Below, piece after piece: positions 25,691 to 38,600 of a stretch of DNA of 64,000 bases. The notes under the pieces are model-generated. The model saw only the letters and a list, made by a program, of their open reading frames with translations, made no database searches and was not told where the DNA came from. Source of the DNA: Certhia americana (Eukaryota; Chordata; Aves; Passeriformes; Certhiidae); assembly GCA_018697195.1 (NCBI GenBank), contig CM031857.1, positions 57,980,051-58,044,050 on the forward strand. Reading direction: 5' to 3'. Numbering within the stretch: position 1 is the first letter of the stretch; each line of letters opens with the position of its first letter. A program made the position numbers and the translations under genes.

Positions 25691-28600
25691 CTGAAACATT
25701 AGTAAAGGGATGTAGACATGGCATCAAGCATTTCTGCTCCTCTCAGTAAGATCAACTAGAGGCTTATGATGGGAAGATTTATTGTAAGAAATCTAAAGTT
25801 GTGTTTAGATCTCCTTTGACATCTTGACAATTTAGCCTTCCCTTGACATCTTCTTTATTTACACTATTTTATGAGTCTATATATGTTGGTCAGACAACTC
25901 TGAGCATGGTAATAGCTCTGCATACAACTTTGTGGAAAATTTTATTGAATGCAACTGATCTGTGTAATGGTTTATGAACAAGATAAGACATTAAATGCTC
26001 CTGTCTCTTTGACTTTTTCCTCTCCTTCCTGTGTTTCCTTTTTCTTCTGTAGTAATTTTCAATTATTTAATTATCAGTTCTTTCTCTTCAGCTTATCACA
26101 CAGTGTTGTGGTAGAGACACACAAGTGAAAATGTTTATTTCTCTGTATTTCCTTCTACTGCTTGTTATTCCTCTATCCCTCTCTAAATCATGCATTTCTA
26201 CTGCAGAAACAAAGATTACAGAGTTATTTTCACCATAAAGAGACCTTCAGCAAAGACCCATGTTTACCATTTTCTTAGCAAAAATTGATTGCATTGCTAA
26301 AATTAAAACATAAAGTGCAATTTTTGCCAACCTCTAAAGCACACATTGACTTCATTGGAGATAATTCCTGTTGCTGCTACTTCCTACTAGTATCTTTATC
26401 TTGAAAATCTGAGCAGTGGGATTCTACTACTAGAGAAAAGCAAAAGAAGTTTTCATATGGTAGCTTTTCTTTTCTGTAAGCTTCCTATTTTTTAAGAAAT
26501 AGTATGCTGGTAGCCTTGCTGAGAACTGTAGTAGCAATGAAAAGCCAAACATATGCTAGTGCTTGTGTGATACACATCGTTCATGCTACCTGAGTATTTT
26601 TGCACTTCACAGACTCACTGTGTCTTCAGGCATTTAGTTCCTGATTCAGCAAAATAATTATTCATATTAAGTGTGCAGCATAAAATTAAGTGTATTTGCT
26701 TTAGTAAGACTATTGCATAAGAAGGGAAATGCGTATTGGTCAGGACTCTTGATTCAACAGGCTGAACATCTGAGTTGCCATGTATTTGTATGACCTTAAA
26801 CAATTTAAACTGAAACTGCTTGTAAAAGCAAATGTGAATATTTCAATGCCTTCACAGTGCTTTTTCAGTTTAAGAAACAGAAATTGCTTCACTACTGCTG
26901 AAAACTGTGTGGCAATGTTGTCTTTATTTTTTTTTCTCCCTCCATTAATCTTTGGTAAAAAAGTACTTGTGGTGGCAGGTGGACACCTAAGTTGCAGGTT
27001 CTCTTTGGCTTGAATTTTTCCTACTTCACATCTCCCTGGACAGCATTTTCATTACAAGATTATGGAAAATACTGGGATTCTTAAAGCCGCACAGGAAAAG
27101 TCAGATTCACAATGCTAATGCCTAGATCTTACTCAGAAATGCAGCTGATTTACAGCTAAGTCCTCATCAGGAATGATGGTTTTAGAAATGCAGCCAAGTT
27201 TCATATCACAGACTTTGTGGTTCCACTCAAAAATTGTGAGCGATAATAATTTCCAACCCTAAAGCAGCACTGTAAGGACAACTATATTAAAATGGGTTAT
27301 TCATAGATCCCATCATAGCTGAGGGGTATCAATGCCTTAAAAAAGATGTGCATTTGAGTGCTAATATAAATGAAAACTTTAATGCCAATGCAAAGTGACT
27401 GTAAATGTATCAGATCCAAAGATAGTGTCATACCTCCAGTTTATGTTCTTACTTTCCAGAACTGCAGAAGATATAATGGAATCAAGGTGTGAGGTCTGTA
27501 GAGCCATGATACAGTACTTTTTTGCCACTGATTTACAGGGAAGGAATAGCCAATGAAATGAAAATGTCATTCAGAATCTGGAAAAAAAAAATTTGTTTAC
27601 AGGTTTTTGGTTTTTTTTTTAATACCACTATTTCTCATTGAACTGAAAGGATGATTCACTACAGAATACCTTAGTTTTTGTAATAATAGAATTCATTGAT
27701 ACCACTAGGAAAAGACTTTGATTCTGATCGCTGAAAATGTTACCTCTATATACTTCATGTCACTGTGAATTTGAGCATCTTATTGGTAAAGGTAGGTTTG
27801 CTATAGGTACTTTCTGGGCTCTATGTCTAAGGTGGGAGAAATGCTGCTCAAAGAAGAAATCATAATACATAGATTTGTAAACTGCAATGTTGTAGAGTCA
27901 GTGAAGTACACTGCCCCCTGGACCTTGGTTCTGTCCTTTTGACTGCCCTTGAGCAGTTTTCCGATCTGTAAAACAAAGGGAATATCTCCTTTGTTGCTGT
28001 GCAAAGCACTTTCCAGAGAAAAGAAGAAAAATTATGTAAAACTTAGACATCATCAATTATCCACTCTCCCTTACACTTAGCCACATGATGGTCATAGATC
28101 ATGAAAACTTTTCAATAAGTAGCTCTGTAGTCAGAATTTTACTTTGCTTATTAACATGCATACCTCTGCCAAACTTCTCTCATTTGCATTATATAAAATG
28201 TTTCTCACAGCTTATTTCCCCTTATTCAAACAAACAATGACCTTTGTAACAATGGAATATATTAGCAGGAGAAAAGTTATTTTATGACAGAAAAGACCAA
28301 TTTTTTTTAACAAGTGTGTGACCAATGCTTTTTTCTCCCTTAATTCCTCATGCATAGGTTATGCTGTTTTTGTTCTCAGCAATATTTTTCTGCTCTTTCA
28401 AAAGATGACAAAATTAGGTCTTTGTATGTGCATTTCAGACTTTTTGTGATGTATAGTCACATATGAAACACTGGATTTTATGTAGATGGGCTTAGCAACA
28501 TTTCCATACTGATTTGAACTTTGAGAAAGAAATGCATTTGTTTGTGTCTGTCTCAAACCATTTGTATTGGGAATAACAGTTCATGATTAATTTCCAGGAG

Positions 28601-31027
28601 GAGCATTGCTCCTTTTGTCACCAGATAAACAAGTGCAAAGTGTTAAAAAAATCCTTTCTCGTTTGCTTTCATAAACATGGCAAGGAATCAGAACTTCAAG
28701 TCCAAGCCTATTAAAAATATAGCTTTTGAAATTTTGAATTTTATCTTTATATTTTTATAGAGGTGATATGATTTGATGTTTAACTGATGAAATTAGTGGA
28801 TATCCCCCAATTCTGTTCCAGTAAAAATCTTGACCAATTTTTTCTTTTTTTTTCCAATAGAAATGAACTTAGTTTCTATATTAGAAGAAACAAACATTTT
28901 CCCAGTAAAGAAATAGCTGAACACTCATCTCTGCATAAAATAACTTATTATTGGTATTTTTTGTAAATATAGCTTCTGTTTCTCCAATTCTTTCCCAAAG
29001 AGAAATCCCATACCTGGAAACAAACAATTCCAACCTAACTAACTGAATTTAAGTAAGGCATTTAAGCATAAGGAGCTGGAGCACTTGCAGCTTTCCAGGA
29101 AGCTCAAAGCTAAATTTTCCCTTCTTAGGTTAATATTTTCATTATAGCAACTGCATTTAAATATACACATTAATTTGATTATATGACCAGTTTTTTGGAT
29201 GATGAGAATGTGTGACTGGCATTATTGATTAATGTTCATCATAATGCAGTTGTGCATTGTGTAGATCCACAATCACAAATCACCTGTCACTGATGACCTG
29301 AATTTTTTTCCAAAGGATGTTGCAAATAAGGTGAAAACCATTTGTCATAAGCTGTGAATTTTGATCTAACTAAGCTTTCCTGAGAATAAGTGCAGAAGTG
29401 AGTTATTTGAAATATACCCATGGATAATTTGTTAGGCAGCAATTTTAATGCAGTCATAGCTTTAATATAAATTTAAAATGAATTTTGGTAAACATATTGA
29501 GGTTATGTGAAAATTAATGCATTTTTAGAAGATAATTCTGCTTGACTGAATAGATCATCATTTGTTGGGAAGTAAAGAAGAAATTGGTATTGCAATTTTC
29601 TCGTTGCTTTTCTCAAGTATCATATATCCTAAAAAATTATACCAATGTAGCACGAAAGCACATGGTGGGATGTTGTGACTAGACTAGATACTTCATCACT
29701 CATATGGAGGAAAACATAAGCAAAAGCTGGAGGAAAAAACTCCCAAGAATCTCATTAACTCCTCATTGGAAATTTTTCTATTGGCAAATTTATTTTTTTT
29801 TCCCAAAGTAAGCATCTGTGAAAATCAGCATAAATGGATGCTCATTAAATGGTCAAATAAAGTTAGGTATCTCTAAATTATTGAGTAGTGTATTAATGTA
29901 TTACCATCTTAATCTAAATGTCTTTTAATTGGAGATTGACCCTGTTTTGAGCTGGGATTTGGACAATTTGACTATTGCAACTTGAATTAATCTATTGAAA
30001 ATAAAAAAGACCTAAAATAGAGTATCTTGAGAAGATTGATTTTTCTTTTTTGCCTTTTTTTTTTTTTCAATGTGCAACTAACTAATAATTTTTTAGCTAT
30101 GGAATGAAATGAGGCTTGACAAGCAGTAAGACAATTGTTTCTTTAACAGAAGCAACAGGCACAATACTTTTGTCAGTTCTACATCCATTTTAGAAAATAG
30201 GTCTACTTTAATCTGGCTCCTGTTTTCACTAGTGACAGGTGTAACATGAGTAGCTGCCACTACAGTTTCACATGTGTGAAATCCTGTAAGAAATAAAACC
30301 CAATATATTTTTCAACTTGGGTATAATAATTGTTGTTCTAGCTTTTCCTCAATATCTAGGCAAATTTTACTGAGGAAAGTCTTATCTGTTCCAGCCTGGT
30401 ATTTGCAGGCAGATCTCTCGCAAACTGTGGAAGATTAACATATTTTCCAATTGGAGTGAATTAAACTGATCAGGCTGACATGAAAGTGCCCTAAAAGGGG
30501 TTACACCTCTTTAGCTGAATCTGTTTCCAAACTACTTCAAGCTGTGGGATTTAACTGGCATGAATTTTTAAAATTAAACTATGGTGTATGTCCTATTATA
30601 GACATTCCCAAAGACGTTTTGTGAATATATTAAACTGATATGCAATCAGCTTAGGCTACACTGAAAAGAACTTGATTTCAATGAAGATTTTTCACTTGCT
30701 GTAATTCATTAAATAAATAAATAATGAGGAAAAAGTGGGAAAACATAGTTGTATATGTCATGGATAATAAAAGACTAGAAAGGTGACTAAAAATTTCCTG
30801 GCAATTAGCTCTAATGGGGAAGGTCTATGCAAAGCCTATGCTAAAATATGATGTAAAAAAAGGCAGCTATATTTGTTTTCAGTGTTCATAAACTATGATC
30901 GCAATAGTAAATAGGAAAATAATTCTAAGACCCCACATTCAAACGAGAACACTGTGTGTTCATTGTAAATGAACACTGTACACATGTAGGCTTTTGCTTA
31001 ACTTTAGAAATGAATTATTAGATTCTA
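25691..31027. other. Repeat-poor unique DNA
   Basis: More than 5 kb without a recognised interspersed repeat, coding exon or long simple repeat, only short T runs. Parts near 29160-29320 and 30400-30730 are rich in TAAT/ATTA cores and look like conserved non-coding DNA, an inference from texture only. Confidence 0.6.
30400..30730. promoter_or_regulatory. Candidate TAAT-rich conserved non-coding element
   Basis: Contains several homeodomain-type cores: TTAACATATT, GTGAATTAAACTGATCAGG, AAATTAAACTATGG and TGTAATTCATTAAATAAATA. It also has a CpG at TCTCGC and one at AGACGTTT, in a region where CpG is rare, and lies in the middle of a long repeat-free stretch. These are typical of vertebrate developmental enhancers but are not proof. 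Confidence 0.2.
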
Positions 31028-31768
31028 TGGTGGTTTGACACTGGCAGGATGCCAGGTGCCCACTAAAGCTGCTTTATCACTCCCCTTCACAACTGGACAG
31101 GGAAGAGAAAATATTGCAAAAGGCTTACGAGTTGAAAGAAGGGCAGGGAGAGATTATTCAGCAATTGCCATCATGGGCAAACCATACTTGACTTAGAGAA
31201 ATTAATTGAATTTATTACCAATCAAAATCAAGAGTAGGGCAATGAGAAGTAGAACAATCTTCAAAAACACCTTTCCCCTATCCCTCCCTCCTTCTCAGGT
31301 TTAACTTTATTGTCAATTCTCTACCTCCTCCCTTCCAGCTGCACAGGCAGACCAGGGAACAGAGGTTATGGTCAGTTCATCACAAGCTGTTTCTGCCATT
31401 GCTTCCTCCTCAGGGAGAAGTGTCCTTACCCTGTTCCAGCATGGGTTCCCTCCTATGGGAAACCATTCTCCTTAAACTTCTCCAACATGAGTCCTTCCCA
31501 TGGGCTACAGTCTGTCGTGACCTGCTCCAGCATGGCTCCTTTTCTATGGACTGCAGTCCTTCAGGAACAGGGTGCTCCAATATGGGCTCCTTTTACTTTC
31601 TTAAATATGTTATCTCTTTGGCATTATTACCATCACTGATTGGCCTGGCCTTGGCCAGTGGTAAGTCTGTCTTGGAGTCAGCTGCCATGGGCTCTATCAG
31701 ACACTGGGGAATCTTCTGGCACATTCTCAGAGACCCTACCTCTGTAGCCCCTTCACTACCAAAATGTG
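31028..31768 (-). mobile_element. Passerine-type ERV LTR (solo-like), copy A
   Basis: On the plus strand it begins GGTGGTTTGACACTGGCAGG, then ATGCCAGGTGCCCACTAAAG, and ends near TGTAGCCCCTTCACTACC. Reiterated CTCCAGCATGGGTTCCC / CTCCAACATGAGTCCTTCCC modules lie in the middle (31430-31600). The only AATAAA-type signal is on the minus strand (plus-strand AATTTATTACC near 31210), so transcription sense is taken as minus. Shares structure with the copy at 37070. It is diverged, with several internal deletions relative to that copy, and has no flanking internal retroviral genes. Confidence 0.82.
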
Positions 31769-33189
31769 AAGATTTAGAGAACTCAGATTCAAGGCACAGC
31801 TTCCAAAAGGAAAGTAATGACTACAGGGTTCTAAAAAAACCAAGTTCCCATACTTCTCCACGTTTGTTTAACAAATCAAATATAGTTGTGAAGAATGCAA
31901 AATTCTGTGACACTGAGTGCGTTGAGGAGCACAAAGCCAAGATCAAATGCCCATCCTGTGCAAGAACTGAAAGCTAACACAGCTTTCAGGTGTAGCACAG
32001 ACTCTAATACTTTCTGTGGATATTTAATAAGGCTCTGTGGATATTTTAAACATGAGGGGTCTTATTTTTCTCCTTAATGAACTTAAGATCAACTTTCCAG
32101 CGAAGCAATACTTTGGAACCAACATAATAGAAAGCTTTACTGGAAAGAAGTTTGTTTCAATAAAAGTATTCAGCACCAAAGTCACCTAATAAGGTGACTA
32201 ATTGCATAAAGAATAATCAGATTGAATAGTGTCCCAGAAAATATCTAACATTCCGAATAAACAATATCATATAAATATAGTCTCAATTTTAATTTCCTCA
32301 AAATATTAGTCTCCCCCTTACTACTCAGTGTCTTTGAGGAAGACAAAATTGTTTTTCTGCATTCTAACATGATCCACAGCTGAATCAAAGATACAACTTG
32401 TCCTCTATGCTAACTCCAGATTCACAGCAATGAGTTTTAATTTTTTGTTCCTGATAACCAGTTTCCTGTTTACCCAGTGGTGATCAGTCTCCTCAGGACC
32501 ATTTACAGGATTAACTTTGTTGCTCTAATCCATGTGAATTTTCAAACACTTTAAAAGTGCATGTAATTATTAAATCATGAGAAGGAGATAGGGGGCTTTG
32601 GGGTTTTTTGACAATGTTGATGAAAGTAGTAAAATGTTCCAGTGATTTCTCTTGATTTTTCACTAATATTCCTGCTGCATTTTAGTATAAAGCAATAATC
32701 CCATTTCACATGGCAAATCAGCATTTTGAATGAGCCTAAATATTTGATACTTTTGATCAGACTGTAACACATATCCTTATCGAAAAATACTGTTAAAAAC
32801 ATTATTTGGATTATAAGCAGAGCTTTAATTTGTACAGCCCATGGCTGTCTGTGTCATAAATATGCACATCTCTCCCTCAGCAAGTCTTTTCTAAGCACAT
32901 TTCATGGCACTTTTCATATGCACTGGATTTGATTTGTTTTAGGGCATAATATAAATTCTTGCTGTGATACAGAATAAAGAAAATCCTCAAAAAAATGTCT
33001 TAGTTACAAGGCTGCAGTCATCCTACAGAACCCTAAGTTTTACTAACAATCCAAATAACTTGTTATCATTGCTTTTGCACAGAGCTCTCATTTGGTTCCG
33101 AGTATTGTATCTACCTTTCTTGAAATATCTTTGAGTCTATGCATTTGCCCTCAGTTACTGGTGTGAATTCCTTCAGCACATAATGATAG

Positions 33190-33720
33190 TGTTTCACATT
33201 CCCAGCCACGAGCCCGTGCTACCCGCCGCAGAATACAAATGTGCGCAAGGTGGTAGTTTCATTATCTTAGGGTCAGTAGAATTTCAAGAGCTCCGAAATT
33301 ACCTCTATCAGTGATGCAAGTGTCAACTTAGTTTTAATAAATCTTTGGAAACAGCCATGAGTTACTTCTAGGACGTCTTCCCATTTCCGGAAATACATCA
33401 TTCAGCTGCCAAACCCGCTATCAGCTTGTAGCAAATAGAATTTCATCCATTAAATGCAAAGTCTCACTCCAGCTTCTGCATGCCATCACTCTCTGATAGC
33501 TAAAAGTGTGATTAACTTGGAGTTTAGCTGATATCAGGCCAAAAGTACGCTATTCCACTTTACCTGGAACAAGGTCTTGAAAAATTGTATTTTCTGCAGC
33601 ATATGCATAAGGAATGTCATATTTACTGTACTTCTGATTATTCCACAGTACGAGTTCTCAATGCCATCACGTTGTGTAAGGAGAAGCTGACAGTTTCTTA
33701 GTTTCCATTGATTCATTCTT
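33190..33720. promoter_or_regulatory. CpG-preserving island, candidate conserved element
   Basis: About 13 CpG in about 530 bases: four within CACGAGCCCGTGCTACCCGC and the next few bases, then GTGCGCAAG, CTCCGAAA, GACGTCTTCC, TTTCCGGAA, ACCCGCTA, GTACGCTA, GTACGAG and TCACGTTG. Surrounding DNA has about one CpG per 250 bases. It includes an ETS-like core (TTTCCGGAA), a CRE-like half site (GACGTC) and ATTAAC/TAAT cores. No exon or mobile element recognised. Most likely germline-hypomethylated or constrained DNA such as an enhancer. Confidence 0.35.
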
Positions 33721-34274
33721 TTGGCTTTTAAAAGCTGAACAAAAGCACCAAATCAAATAATAAAAAAATAAAATCCAGACTCCCATTAAGAGGAGAATCA
33801 AAATATAGCAGAACATCTTGTTTGCTGATAATAAACTAATATTGTATTATGTATTCAGGCAAAAATCATGAAAAAAAAAGAAATCTGAAGTTAATGAGAC
33901 AGCTGTGGTATTTTAATCAACGCTGCCCTAAAAAAACAAATTCTTTTTATTCCTGGTAGCTACACTAATTAATCCTGACAACAGCTCAAGTAAAATAAAA
34001 TATTAGTGAGTGCTTTTTAAAATGTGAAGCTGGTATGTGTGGATACTAGGTGGTTTCCTAAGGTGGTAGAGACAATATAAATGAAGTGAAATAAAATAAA
34101 ATAATAAAAAAAAAAATAAAATTCAGAATGTACAATTAAAAAAAATGAAAAAAAACCCAGAACCTGACCCTGCCTGTTACATGGCAACCAGAGTATTTTA
34201 CAATCCTGGTATGTCAATTTAATGGAAATCCAAAGATCTTTCTATTAACTTTAATGAATCTTTTAAATATGAAG

Positions 34275-34342
34275 GGTTTTTTAGTTTTTTTGTTTGTTGG
34301 TTTTGTTGGTTTTCATTTTTTGGTTTTTTTTTTTTTTTTTTT
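34275..34342 (+). repeat. T/G-rich low-complexity tract
   Basis: TTTTTTAG, GTTTGTTGG, TTTTGTTGG and a long T run near 34326-34342, followed directly by an A-run (34346-34352). The T-run and A-run are close enough to form a short hairpin. Confidence 0.85.
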
Positions 34343-36970
34343 CAAAAAAAAGGACAATCTTTTTGTCTGTTTATAAGTTCCTGAAAAGTGAGGGTAAGAC
34401 TCACATAGGATAATCATTTAAATATATCAGGTCTCTATAGAAACAAAAGGAGTTTCTAATGTTCCTTATAGTAAATTAGGTACTGTTCATGGTCACTTTT
34501 CTGCTTGGCAAAAGTTTCAGTATCTATTGTCTTACTATGTTTCACTAATTTCCCAAACGTTTTTCTAACTTCTGTTGAATAATTAATGACCAAGAATATG
34601 GGTATCTCTGGAAGTCATGCAGTTCTACTTCCCTTTAAGTGGGAATATTATTAGTAATAGAATACATCAGCTGTGGTTTTGTTCAGCCAAATCATGAAAA
34701 GCCCTCAGGATGGATATTTCATCTCATCAGATATTATCTCACAAGAAGTCATGTTAAACTGAGGTAATAAATTTCTTTATATGAAATCAAAAATTTTCAC
34801 AATATACACTATTTTCAGTGATTTGATGGAAAATACTTTGCAACTAGAAAGACAGAAAAAAAATCAAAATTTCTGAACTTTGTTCATTTTTTCAGTGGAA
34901 CATTGTTTAAAGTTAGTGAACCTGCTTCAGTCTTGATTCTTGATATTAAATACCATTCACAACTACCACAGATATACGTAACTATTAGTGTTAACATTAA
35001 TATTGTTTCTCATTTTACTTACCATGTACTTGCTAATTACTATTTTTAAGGTTATTTGTTTATGCTAGCACTGAATTTGAATTGTCATAGATATATGTGA
35101 GAACTGTTTTTTTCAGGGAAAAATTTCATTTTGGAATGAACAGAAGGGTACTTAAGTTATCAGACAGATTTTCCATGTTACCTTGTAAAGCTCTGCATAT
35201 CTTTGTTTTACATTCTTCATTCTTATCCTGCCATTTTACAGATTGTGCAATGGTGTGCATCAGGTTTATTTTCCTTCCCTTTTTCTTTCAGATGACTGCA
35301 ATGTGTTAAACACCTCTAAACAATCATTGCTATCCTTTTAAAAATAGCCAGCATACAGCTTCATGAACTAGGTTAAACTGTCTGAAGTATTTCAGTGTTT
35401 TCTTATATAAAAGTGCCCTTTTCTTCACAATGAAAAGTATTAATAAACTTTTTACTGTATTTCTCTAGCATAATCTAATTACTTAGCCACAATACCACTA
35501 TTTTTATTGCTACTACATTGTCTAATGTCACAAAGGGCAGACTGCAGACTGCAGGTGGTCTATGAAAAATTTTAAGTAGCTTGCAAAACAACTTCTCAGT
35601 TGTGGTCCCGATGGCCAGAACCAGTTGATTGTTAATGTTGTGATAATTAGAAGACCCTTTTCAGCTCAGCTGTAAAGCACAGCTGTTCAGGTCCAAAAGC
35701 TGCAGGAGCTGCCAATCACTCTGAGCCTGAGACTGTCCCTTGTCAGGGGATTTGTCAGATGGTGAAAGACCCCACTTCACATACCACAACATACCCTTCT
35801 GCCCTTCCAGTTCAACTTACAAAGTGGCCAAAAGCTCTTAAAATTACTATTTCAGCAGAGCAGAGCTTCTGGAGTCATAGCTGAATAAAATTTAAACTCT
35901 AGGGACACTAAAGTGAACGTATTCACAGTAATAAGGGTATGGAGAATTGCAACTGTGAGGTATTCAAAACCTAAACAGCAATGCTGGGAAAACAAACAAA
36001 CAAAAAACCCAAAAGGAATTACTGAAGCTGAAGTACATAAACTACTCAGACAATGTGAAGGTAGTTGTGTATGTATATATTTTGTTATATTTGATATTAG
36101 GATTTGGTAGTGCATGGCAAAACTAAAAATATTCTGTACATTTGAAGTTAATGGTTTGGAGTTCTAATTTAGTGTGTGTTTTGAAAATTATTTTTAAGAA
36201 AACTTACCTGTCTTCTGAAGACATTTTCAAGTAATTATAAATATCACCCAGTGAAAGGTAAAGGTACTGTCAAATTTTGTTGAAATCTTCCCTATTTGTT
36301 TTAACTGGGAGAAGAGTTATATACAGTGTAATAAATTACCTGTCCTTTTAATTAGAGCTTGAATGTGTGTGAGTCCCCAACATGAACTACTATAACATAT
36401 ACAGATTTATATTTTTGACCTTTACTTTAAATTACTGACTATCAAGGACAGCAACAGCAAAATATTAGTATCTTTCTGTTTCATTAACTGTAAAGTACAG
36501 GAGGACCTATGCTGAGAGTAAAATAATGTATCTATATTTTATAAAAAATGGTAAAAAGAAGAAGACTAGGAGGACTTATGTATGAACGTCAATATCATAG
36601 TTGAAAGACTGGTTTGTTCAAATCCTGTTAAAGTTATACTCATTAAAATTTGGGTGTGTCCATCAACACAGTTACAGATTAATCGCTTCTACTTTTGTAG
36701 AGAAAAGAAATATCAGATTAGAACATTTGCTTGGAAAGAAGCCAAGCAAGAATATCATCTCTGAGATCATTTAAAAAGGTAATATCTATACAATGTTTAA
36801 AAGAATGGACTACTGGTTTAACCCATACAGTCTGCCCAAGATCTCAGTGATTGAGACTGAGACTTCCTTCATGAACTACCCAAGATGTGGAAAAAGCTGA
36901 TTGCTCTGGACTCTGTATGGAACTGAAGGCAGCATTACCCATGCTACAGGACCTAGACTGATCATATACC

Positions 36971-36988
36971 ATCTGCCACATGGCAGAT
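36971..36988. repeat. Short perfect inverted repeat
   Basis: ATCTGCCA and TGGCAGAT form an 8-bp perfect stem with a CA loop. The size can arise by chance; no function claimed. Confidence 0.6.
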
Positions 36989-37069
36989 TGTGCATCACCA
37001 TGTCTGGAACTAGTGTAACAATTATAAAGTAAGCGACAATTTTAGCAGACTGCAGTACATCTGTATCTT

Positions 37070-38030
37070 TGTGGCGGGATGACCATGGCTAGCCACCAGG
37101 TGCCCACCTGCTCTATCATTCCCCTCCTAAGCTGGATAGGGCAAAAAGAATATATCACGAAAGGCTCATGGGTCATAAATAAAGGCAGAGAGAGATTGCT
37201 CACCAATTATTGTCACAGGCAAAACAGATTTCACTTGGGGAAATTATTTTAATTTCTTGACAATCTAAATTAGATTAGTGCAATGAGAAATAAAATTAGA
37301 TCTTGGAACACTTTCTCTCACCCCTTGCCTCCCTATGCAGGCTCTTTACTCTCAATTTCTCCCTCAGCTCTCAGAACCAGCAGGTTCAGTGGACAGGGCA
37401 TAGGAGTTATTCACGTATCTCTGCTTCTCTCCTCTCCTCCTCACACTCTTCCCCAGCTCCAGAGTGGGGTCCCTTCAACAGAACATTCCCTGAACTTCTC
37501 CAATCTCAGTCCTTCTCATTGACTTCAGCTCTTCATGAAGTGCTCCAGAGTGGGTCCCTTCCATGGGATGCAGTCCTTCAGGAATTCCAGCATGGGTTCT
37601 CCCTGGAGTTACAAGTCCTGCCAGTGAACCAGATCCAGTGTGGGCTTCTCTTTCCATGGGCCTGCAGGTCCTGCCAAGAGCCAACACCAGTGCGGGCTTC
37701 CCACATAGTCACATCTTCCTTCAGGGCACATCCACCTGCTCCTGTGTGGTGTTTTTCATGGACTCTGAAATGGATACCTGTTCTATTGTGGACCTCCACT
37801 GGCTGCAGGGGACAGACTGCCTCACCATGGGCTGCAGGGGAATATGCTCCAGTGCCTGGAGCATCTCCTCACCCTCTTTCTTCATGGGCCTGGGCATCTG
37901 CAGAAGTGTTACACATATTCTAAATCCTCCCCTGCTGCTGTTGTAAAGCAGGCTTTTCCCCTTAAATTTGTTATCCCAGAGGTGCTACCACCATCACTGA
38001 TGGGCTCAGATTTCACAGCTGGGGAGGAAC
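37070..38030 (-). mobile_element. Passerine-type ERV LTR (solo-like), copy B
   Basis: Begins TGTGGCGGGATGACCATGG with CACCAGGTGCCCACCTG just inside, the same 5' plus-strand block as copy A. Then follow ACGAAAGGCTCATGGGTC, the tandemly reiterated module CTCCAGAGTGGGTCCCTTCC / CAGCATGGGTTCTCCC (about 37450-37640), GGACCTCCACTGGCTGCAGG, CAGTGCCTGGAGCATCTCCT and CCATCACTGATGGGCTCAG near the right end. Longer and better kept than copy A. Open frames across it on both strands reflect the GC-rich reiterated modules, not genes. Sense taken as minus by homology with copy A. Confidence 0.87.
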
Positions 38031-38069
38031 AACCACAATGAATGAATATATTTTGTGGAATGCCTGGTT

Positions 38070-38600
38070 GTAAAATAGCTCTGCAAGAAAGGCAGTGCTA
38101 GTGAACATGAACCAGCAAACTGAACATGAAACAGCAGTGTGCCTGTGGTACAAGAAGGCAAATGATAACCCATGCCTCATTAGGGAAGTAGCAAGCAGCT
38201 GAAGGGAAATGATCCTTCCCCTTTACTTGGCACTAGTGAGACCATACTGGGAGTACTGTATCTGGTTCTGGACTCTCCAGTACAGGATGGACATGAGCAT
38301 ATTAAACACAGTCCAACAAAGGGCTGTGAAAAAGATGGAGAGGCTGGAGTATGTTCTTGTATGTCAAAAGGTTGAGAGAATATCCAGTGTAGAGCACAGA
38401 AGGCTTAGAGGGAGTTTACCAGTGGTGTGTATAAATTCCAGAAGGGAAGGTCTAAAGAAGACAAGAGTTCAAGTCTTTTCAAATGTACGCAGTCACAGAA
38501 CCAGAGTCAGTGGGTACAAACTGGAATGCAAGAGGTTCATCCAGACTATCAGAAAACTTTTCTCCAGAGACCCCTTCCAAACTCAAACATTGTTTTATTT
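38070..38600 (+). mobile_element. CR1 LINE fragment, sense, old
   Basis: Starts directly right of the LTR. Blocks in CR1 order: AACTGAACATGAAACAGCAG, TACAAGAAGGCAAATGATAA, CCCTTTACTTGGCACTAGTG, TTAAACACAGTCCAACAAAG, TGTATAAATTCCAGAAGG and CAGTGGGTACAAACTGGAAT. An open frame of about 140 codons (38209-38637) is a remnant of the CR1 reading register, not a gene. No 3' terminal ATTCTATG repeat. The near contact with the LTR suggests LTR insertion at or into CR1, but I see no CR1 left of the LTR. Confidence 0.88.

Larger units (their letters stand above)
31769..37069. other. Unique non-coding DNA
   Basis: No supported gene. Contains the CpG-preserving island at 33190-33720, a T/G tract at 34275-34342, an A-rich (AAAATA-like) patch at 34085-34155 and a small hairpin at 36971-36988. 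The rest is featureless to me. Confidence 0.6.

Noticed and set aside
31310..31977. 109- and 192-codon open frames
   Set aside because: They lie across the LTR at 31028-31768 and its flank; the peptide repeats reflect the reiterated LTR modules.
36610..36640. TGTTCAAATCCTG resembling a tRNA T-loop
   Set aside because: No matching acceptor, D-arm or anticodon arm at the required spacing.
37303..37946. 206- and 127-codon open frames plus antisense frames
   Set aside because: GC-rich LTR modules open several frames at once; no retroviral or host protein signature.
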